A DNA stretch of 64,000 bases. Origin: Streptomyces sp. TRM70350 (GTDB lineage Bacteria > Actinomycetota > Actinomycetes > Streptomycetales > Streptomycetaceae). Where the stretch lies: NCBI RefSeq assembly GCF_019219825.1, contig NZ_JAHUXH010000032.1, positions 1 to 64,000 of the forward strand. The letters run 5' to 3'. Position 1 is the first letter of the stretch. Each line of letters opens with the position of its first letter. A program made the position numbers and the translations under genes. A model generated the notes under the pieces. It searched no databases. It was given only the letters and a program-made list of their open reading frames with translations, and had not been told where the DNA came from. This document shows, piece by piece, positions 58,974 through 64,000 of this stretch.

Positions 58974-60365
58974 ATGACTATGCCCAGTATCAGGGGCATG
59001 CGTGGATTTCTTGCTTCCTCCATCGGCGTGACCTGTGCCGCCGCCCTCGCCCTGCCGCTGACCCTGCCCGTGACCACGGCGACCGCGTTCCCGGCGCCGA
59101 GCGCGGCGGCCGGGACGAGGGCCGCCGACCCGTCCGTCCAGCCCGGCATCCCCGGCAGTACCCAGTCGCTGCCGCTGGTTCCTCTGGCCGGTGAGCGTGC
59201 CGAGGGCGCGCCCGGCGCGCAGGGCCTGCCCCGCCGGGACGTACGGCGTTTCTCGCTCGTCGGCGTCGCCTGGGACGACCCGGACACCGAACTCCACGGC
59301 CGCGTCCAGGTCCGTACGCGTGCGGTGGGCACCGGCGCCTGGTCCGGCTGGCAGGACGTCGAGACCCACAACGCCGACCACGGCCCCGACCCGGGCACCA
59401 GCGAACACTCCTCCGGCCGGCTCCGTGGCGCCACCGCGCCGTTGTGGGTGGGGGACTCCGACGGCGTGGAGGTACGGGTCCTGCCCGAGACCTCCTCGCG
59501 TACGGCCGCCCCGCTCCCCTCAGGCCTCCGCCTCGAACTCGTGGACCCCGGCCGGGCGGACACCGCCCGCGGTGCCGATGACGATCCCCCGCTGACCGGT
59601 CCCCTCAGCGCCGAGACGACCGCGGCCTCGGAGGCCAACGCCCTGCTCGCGCCGCTCGGCGCCACCAAGATCCCGGCCCTGGACCGGGCGGACACCGAGG
59701 ACGAGATGTTCGTGCTGCGGGCCCCCGAGTTGACGGCGGAACAGCTGGCCGAGCCGTACATCGGCCCGCGCCCGGGCATCACCACCCGGCGCGGCTGGGG
59801 CGCCGACGAGAGTCTGCGCGAGAAGGAGTTCCTGTACACGAAGCAGGTCAAGGTGGCCTTCGTGCACCACACCGCCACCGGGAACAACTACACCTGCGCA
59901 CAGGCGCCGTCCGTCATCCGCAGTATTTACCGCTACCACGTGGTGAGCATGGGCTGGCGGGACATCGGCTACAACTTCCTCGTCGACAAGTGCGGAAACA
60001 TCTACGAGGGGCGTGCCGGGGGCGTGGCGGAGCCGGTCATGGGGGCGCACACCCTCGGTTTCAACCACGACAGCATGGGGATCGCCGTCCTCGGCACGTT
60101 CAACTCCACCTCACCGCCCACGGCGACGGTGGAGGCCATCGGGCAGTTGACGGCCTGGAAGCTGGGCCTCTTCGGGGGCGATCCGGGGGGCAAGACATAT
60201 CTCAAGTCCGGGGGTGGCAACCTCTACAAAAAAGGTACGAACGTACGACTGAACGTGATCTCCGGCCACAAGGACGGTTTCCTGACGGACTGCCCAGGAG
60301 AGCTCCTGTACGGCAAGCTCGGATCCATCCGGTCGCAGGCGTCAAGCCTCCAGGGGCGGCCCTGA
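58974..60365 (+). CDS. Secreted PGRP-type N-acetylmuramoyl-L-alanine amidase
   Basis: The 463-residue product (ATG 58974; 58998 is an alternative start) has a signal peptide ending near TATA (residue 38). A beta-rich region spans about 85-200 (FSLVGVAWDDPDTELHGRVQ ... WSGWQDVETHNADHGPDPGT), and the amidase/PGRP domain about 262-440. The zinc site is formed by His in FVHHTATGNNYTC, a later His in SGHKDGFLTDCPG and the Cys of TDCPG; Tyr in GYNFLVDKCGNIYEGRAGG is also conserved. It cuts the stem peptide from MurNAc, for wall remodelling or recycling. Confidence 0.9.
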   Translation: MTMPSIRGMRGFLASSIGVTCAAALALPLTLPVTTATAFPAPSAAAGTRAADPSVQPGIPGSTQSLPLVPLAGERAEGAPGAQGLPRRDVRRFSLVGVAWDDPDTELHGRVQVRTRAVGTGAWSGWQDVETHNADHGPDPGTSEHSSGRLRGATAPLWVGDSDGVEVRVLPETSSRTAAPLPSGLRLELVDPGRADTARGADDDPPLTGPLSAETTAASEANALLAPLGATKIPALDRADTEDEMFVLRAPELTAEQLAEPYIGPRPGITTRRGWGADESLREKEFLYTKQVKVAFVHHTATGNNYTCAQAPSVIRSIYRYHVVSMGWRDIGYNFLVDKCGNIYEGRAGGVAEPVMGAHTLGFNHDSMGIAVLGTFNSTSPPTATVEAIGQLTAWKLGLFGGDPGGKTYLKSGGGNLYKKGTNVRLNVISGHKDGFLTDCPGELLYGKLGSIRSQASSLQGRP

Positions 60366-60541
60366 GGGGCCGGAGGGTGTGGGGCGGGGGCCTGTGGCGT
60401 ACGACGGGGGCGAAGGCGAAGTGTTCAGTGGGGGGCTTTCGGTGAGGGCGTACGGCCGTCGAGGGCACCGGACAACGGTCTGCATACACTGGCCGGCCGA
60501 AAGACAGTTCGGCCGGTCCCGGCAGGAAGCAGAGACGACAG

Positions 60542-61624
60542 GTGACAGAAGCGATCCTCCTGGTCGGCGGCAAGGGCACCCGGCTGCGCCCGCTCACGGT
60601 GCACACGCCCAAGCCGATGGTCAGGGCGGCGGGGGTGCCGTTCCTCACGCATCAGCTGGCGCGGGCGAGGGCGGCGGGGGTGGAGCACATCGTGCTCGCC
60701 ACGTCCTATCTGGCGGAGGTCTTCGAGCCGTACTTCGGGGACGGCGCCTCGCTGGGACTGCACATCGAGTACGTCACGGAGGAGGAGCCACTCGGCACGG
60801 GCGGGGCGATCCGGAACGTGGCGTCGCGGCTGCACTCCGGTCCTGAGGATCCGGTACTCGTCTTCAACGGGGACATTCTGACGGGGCTGGACATCAGGGC
60901 GTTGGTGCGGACGCACGAGACGACGGGGGCGGATGTCTCCCTGCATCTGACGCAGGTGACGGACCCTCGGGCGTACGGGCTGGTGCCCACGGACGAGACG
61001 GGGCGGGTGACGGCGTTCCTGGAGAAGCCGCAGACGCCGGAGGAGATCGTCACCGACCAGATCAACGCGGGGGCGTACGTCTTCCGGCGCTCGGTGATCG
61101 ACACGATTCCGGTGGGCAGGCCGGTGTCCGTGGAACGCGAGACCTTCCCGGATCTGCTGTCGGCGGGGGCGCACTTGCAGGGGATGGTCGACTCCACGTA
61201 CTGGCTGGACCTGGGCACGCCGGCGGCGTTCGTACGGGGCTCGGCGGACCTGGTGCTGGGCCGGGCGCCGTCTCCGGCGGTGCCGGGACGCTGTGGTGAC
61301 CGCCTTGTCCTTCCTACGGCGAGGGTGGCGCCGGACGCGAAACTCGCCGGCGGCACGGTGGTGGGCGAGGGGGCGTTCGTGGCGGAGGGCGCGCGGGTGT
61401 TCGGGAGCACGATCCTGCCGGGCGCGGTGATCGAGCCGGGCGCCGTCATCACCGACTCCCTCATCGGCACCCGGGCGCGCGTCGGGCAACGCTCCGTCCT
61501 GACCGGGGCGGTCATCGGTGATGGCGCGGTGGTCGGTCCGGACAACGAACTCCGGGAGGGGGCGCGGGTGTGGTGCGATGCCCGGATTCCGGGGGGTGCG
61601 GTGCGGTTCTCGTCGGATCAGTAG
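60542..61624 (+). CDS. Sugar-1-phosphate nucleotidyltransferase (mannose-1-P guanylyltransferase-like)
   Basis: The 360-residue product (GTG 60542) has the nucleotide-binding signature EAILLVGGKGTRLRPLTVHT, then PKPMVRAAGVPFLTHQ. It also shows EEPLGTGGAIRNVASRL, FNGDILTGLDI with the metal-binding Asp, AFLEKPQTP and NAGAYVFRRSVID. The C-terminal third is a left-handed beta-helix of hexapeptide repeats (GTVVGEGAFVAEGARVFGST). It should make GDP-mannose, or a similar NDP-sugar, for wall glycans or lipid-linked sugars. The exact sugar is uncertain. A short CGGCCC-TGA-type hairpin lies near 60356. Confidence 0.9.
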   Translation: MTEAILLVGGKGTRLRPLTVHTPKPMVRAAGVPFLTHQLARARAAGVEHIVLATSYLAEVFEPYFGDGASLGLHIEYVTEEEPLGTGGAIRNVASRLHSGPEDPVLVFNGDILTGLDIRALVRTHETTGADVSLHLTQVTDPRAYGLVPTDETGRVTAFLEKPQTPEEIVTDQINAGAYVFRRSVIDTIPVGRPVSVERETFPDLLSAGAHLQGMVDSTYWLDLGTPAAFVRGSADLVLGRAPSPAVPGRCGDRLVLPTARVAPDAKLAGGTVVGEGAFVAEGARVFGSTILPGAVIEPGAVITDSLIGTRARVGQRSVLTGAVIGDGAVVGPDNELREGARVWCDARIPGGAVRFSSDQ

Positions 61625-61736
61625 GGCTGGGGTTGGGCCGGGTGCCTGCGGCTGTCGCCGTGGTGGCGGCCGCAGCGCGCGCAGCTGCGGGCAGTCGTGC
61701 CGCTGGGGCGGCACGGGTAGGGCGCAGCGGCACCCC

Positions 61737-61815
61737 GTCGCGCCGGGTTGCGCAACGCGCCTGCGTCAGCCAATGGCACCTGTCGCGCCGGGTTGCGCAA
61801 CGCCCCTGCGCAGCC
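61737..61815. repeat. Two direct repeats with a 45-bp period
   Basis: GTCGCGCCGGGTTGCGCAAC occurs at 61737 and 61782, and similarity extends over about 34 bp. Together with the GC-rich inverted segments at 61645-61730 this fills the 208-bp gap between convergent genes. I recognise this repeat style from Streptomyces intergenic regions. Confidence 0.7.
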
Positions 61816-61832
61816 CGCGCAGCGCAGGGCGC

Positions 61833-62837
61833 CTACCAGCGCCCGATGTCCCCCCGAGGCATCTTCGGTGCCCTCCTCGGCGGTACCCTCCCGCTCAGCA
61901 GGATCAGGCGAGCCGCGCGATGGCGTTGCCCGGCGTAGGGCTCCAGCAGGGACAGCATCACGGAGTCGTCCGCGTCCCGGTCCCCGGCCAGCGCCCACCC
62001 CACGATCCCCGGCAGATGCAGATCCCCCACGGTCACCTCGTCCGGCGCCCCATGGCTGCGCTGCACGGTCTCCGCCGACGTCCACGGCCCCACCCCCGGC
62101 ACCAGCTCCAACCGAGCCCGCGCGGCCCCGGGCTCCATCCCCGCCGCCTGCTCCAGCCGCGCGGCGACCCGTACCGCCCGCAGGATCGTGGACGCCCGCT
62201 TGTCGTCGACCCCGGCCCGGTGCCATTCCCAGGAGGGGATCAGCGCCCAGGTCCGCGGCGGTGGCATGACCCACATCCGCCCGGGCACCGGCCCCGGCGC
62301 CGGTTCCCCGAACTTCCGTACGAGCAACCGCCACGCCCGATACGCCTCGTCGGTCGTGACCTTCTGCTCCAGGACCGAGGGAATCAGGGACTCAAGGACC
62401 AGCCCGCTCCGCGTCAGCCGCAGGCCGGGCCGCCGATGCCGGGCCAGCGCGACGATGCGATGCCGGGGCGCGAAGAGGGAGGGGTCGTCCGAGGCCCCGA
62501 GCAGGTCGGGAAGCTGGTCGAGGAGCCAGTCCGCGCCGGGGCCCCATGCCTCGCCCCGCACCTGCGTGCCATGCGCCGACACCCGCAACGTTCCCGGCCC
62601 GGCCGGTGTGAGGCACGCGCGCCACACCGACCCGTCCGGCGTTGTCCGGAAGGTCGGATCCCCGGGGCCCCGCCGCAACGGACCCAGCACCAGCCCGAGG
62701 TCCAGCGGCCCGTCCGGCACCCAGGTCCGGACCCGCCCCGCCGTCCGCGCCATCTGCCGCGGCACGCCCGCGGGCACGACGACCTCCCCACCGCGCACCG
62801 TCGTGCGGGTGGGGCGGGGAGCGAAACGTCCGGCCAC
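61833..62837 (-). CDS. DNA-3-methyladenine glycosylase (AlkA-like, HhH-GPD)
   Basis: The 334-residue product (GTG 62837) has the AlkA layout. After an N-terminal beta region, helices carry SLIPSVLEQKVTTDEAYRAW, with the conserved Q..T. The helix-hairpin-helix follows as ARLELVPGVGPWTSAETVQR. SHGAPDEVTVGDLHLPGIVG holds the catalytic Asp (VTVGD). The C-terminus DDSVMLSLLEPYAGQRHRAA matches the family end. It should remove alkylated bases in base-excision repair. The tail is unusually basic (RVPPRRAPKMPRGDIGRW). Confidence 0.92.
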   Translation of the reverse strand: MAGRFAPRPTRTTVRGGEVVVPAGVPRQMARTAGRVRTWVPDGPLDLGLVLGPLRRGPGDPTFRTTPDGSVWRACLTPAGPGTLRVSAHGTQVRGEAWGPGADWLLDQLPDLLGASDDPSLFAPRHRIVALARHRRPGLRLTRSGLVLESLIPSVLEQKVTTDEAYRAWRLLVRKFGEPAPGPVPGRMWVMPPPRTWALIPSWEWHRAGVDDKRASTILRAVRVAARLEQAAGMEPGAARARLELVPGVGPWTSAETVQRSHGAPDEVTVGDLHLPGIVGWALAGDRDADDSVMLSLLEPYAGQRHRAARLILLSGRVPPRRAPKMPRGDIGRW

Positions 62838-62896
62838 GAAGGTGATCCCAGGGGTAGAGGGGCTGCCCTATGAGAGTAGGCGTCGGAGCGGCATGG

Positions 62897-64000
62897 TCAC
62901 CGCACCTCGATGAACGTCCCCGCGTCCCGCTCCGGTCGCGGCCGCGGTTCCTCCGCCGGGTGGCCGACCGCCACCGCGCCCATGGGATCCCAGTCCGCGG
63001 GCAGCCGCAGTACCTCGCGCACCACGTCCCGGCAGAACATCGTCGACGACACCCACGCCGAGCCCAGCCGCTCCCCGGCCAGCGCCACCAGGAAGTTCTG
63101 TACGCCCGCCCCGGCGGCGACCACGAACATCTCCCGCTCGGCCCCGTCCCGCCGCGCGTCCCCGTAGGTGTGGGAGCCGTCCATGACCAGGCAGGGGACC
63201 ACCAGGTACGGCGCGTTGCGCAGCACGTCCCCGCGGCGTACCCGCTTGGCGATGGACTCCTCCGTCTTGCCGTCCCGCCGCAGGTCCGCGATCCAGGCGT
63301 CCCGCATGGCGTCCAGCAGCCCGGTCCGCGACGCGGGAGACTCCAGCAGGACGAAACGCCACGGCGTCGTGTGGTGCGGCGCCGGTGCCGTCACGGCCGC
63401 GGCCACGGCTCGGCGTACCGCGCCGGGGTCCACGGGCTCGTCCGTGAAGGACCGGACCGTACGCCGCTGGGTCACCGCCTCGCGCACCGCCTCCGACGTG
63501 CCGAGCCGGAACATGTCGTCACGTGCGCCCCGTACCAATGCCCGCGCTCCTTCCCCGTCCCCCTCGGCCACCGCGTGCGGCAGACCGCGTACGACCGCGA
63601 CCGGCAGCCCGGCCGCCTTGCCCTTGACCAGGTCGCCCGCCGCGGCGAGCTCGTCGGCGGTGGCGACGACGGTGGCGCTGAGCGGATTGCCGTACGCGTC
63701 CGTGCCCCCGCGCAGATCGTCGAGTACGCGCACGCCGGCGGCGCCGATCGCCACATCGGTGAGCCCCGAGCGCCAGGGGCGCCCGAAGGTGTCGGTGACG
63801 ATCACGCCGACGTTGACGCCCAGGGTGTCGCGCAGTCCGCTCCGGATCGCGCGCGCGGACGCGTCCGGGTCCTTGGGCAGCAACAGCACCGTCCCGGTGG
63901 GCGTGTTGGAGGCGTCGACGCCTGCGGCCGCCATGATCAGGCCCTGGCGGTTCTCGACGATGCGCAGGGGCCCGCGCCGGGCCACCACCCGTACCGTCTC
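62897..64000 (-). CDS. fbiB: Coenzyme F420:L-glutamate ligase FbiB, 5' end outside the window
   Basis: The leftward gene is open across the right edge; the visible part begins ETVRVVARRGPLRIVENRQG. The CofE-type ligase domain shows NVGVIVTDTFGRPWRSGLTD, then VAIGAAGVRVLDDLRGGTDA. The C-terminal half is a nitroreductase-like FMN domain (VTQRRTVRSFTDEPVDPGAV, HTTPWRFVLLESPASR, GVQNFLVALAGERLGSAWVS), so this is the fused FbiB form of actinobacteria. It adds glutamates to F420-0 and reduces dehydro-F420. The N-terminal start and any upstream cofD lie outside. Confidence 0.95.
   Translation of the reverse strand, partial: ETVRVVARRGPLRIVENRQGLIMAAAGVDASNTPTGTVLLLPKDPDASARAIRSGLRDTLGVNVGVIVTDTFGRPWRSGLTDVAIGAAGVRVLDDLRGGTDAYGNPLSATVVATADELAAAGDLVKGKAAGLPVAVVRGLPHAVAEGDGEGARALVRGARDDMFRLGTSEAVREAVTQRRTVRSFTDEPVDPGAVRRAVAAAVTAPAPHHTTPWRFVLLESPASRTGLLDAMRDAWIADLRRDGKTEESIAKRVRRGDVLRNAPYLVVPCLVMDGSHTYGDARRDGAEREMFVVAAGAGVQNFLVALAGERLGSAWVSSTMFCRDVVREVLRLPADWDPMGAVAVGHPAEEPRPRPERDAGTFIEVR

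Overview
The window is very GC-rich, has actinomycete ribosome-binding sites, many GTG starts and many 4-nt ATGA/GTGA gene overlaps. The gene content (sigma/anti-sigma module, LCP proteins, LC7 cluster, F420 biosynthesis, hut genes) points to a Streptomyces chromosome. From memory, the order of the right part recalls the S. coelicolor sigI/hut region; this was not checked by alignment.

Positions 1 to about 13,350 are accessory and partly decayed. A leftward secreted-protein gene starts at 68. A broken two-component pair, a truncated methyltransferase, an intact FAD monooxygenase, a dienelactone hydrolase broken by at least four lesions, two further remnants and a frameshifted PaaX regulator follow. 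Three intact secreted GH43 arabinan-degrading enzymes (6206-11875) come next, and a shared 16-bp palindromic operator links them to the left-edge gene. The block ends in a transposase scrap, two truncated convergent TniQ genes and transposon-end-like repeats at 13,264-13,318.

Positions 13.5-20.7 kb hold an ammonia-lyase homologue lacking the Ala-Ser-Gly MIO tripeptide, translationally coupled to an RpiR regulator; a membrane protein; a leftward LC7/DUF4388 operon; and a PLP decarboxylase with an in-frame repeat insertion. Positions 20.8-26.4 kb are a histidine-utilisation operon (hutU, M20 amidase, hutF, hutI). A sigma-like/ricin fusion protein, a SigB/F-type sigma factor, its STAS antagonist and an ATPase anti-sigma factor follow to 30.7 kb.

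Positions 30.9-34.8 kb encode four exported surface proteins, two with sorting motifs (LPQTG, LAETG). The next block holds a POT peptide transporter, an OmpR-type two-component system, GtrA, purK-purE and two tandem M19 dipeptidases, the second lacking every metal ligand. A VOC protein, a UDP-glucose dehydrogenase, an acyl-CoA dehydrogenase and a 16-cysteine copper-storage-like protein follow.

Positions 48-58 kb carry five LCP (LytR-CpsA-Psr) genes with a glycosyltransferase, a thioesterase and a 162-bp palindromic MITE-like element. This suggests a centre for attaching cell-wall glycopolymers. The right end has a TIGR03089 protein, a PGRP-type amidase, a sugar nucleotidyltransferase, an AlkA-like glycosylase and fbiB, which runs off the edge. 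No rRNA, tRNA or CRISPR array was seen.
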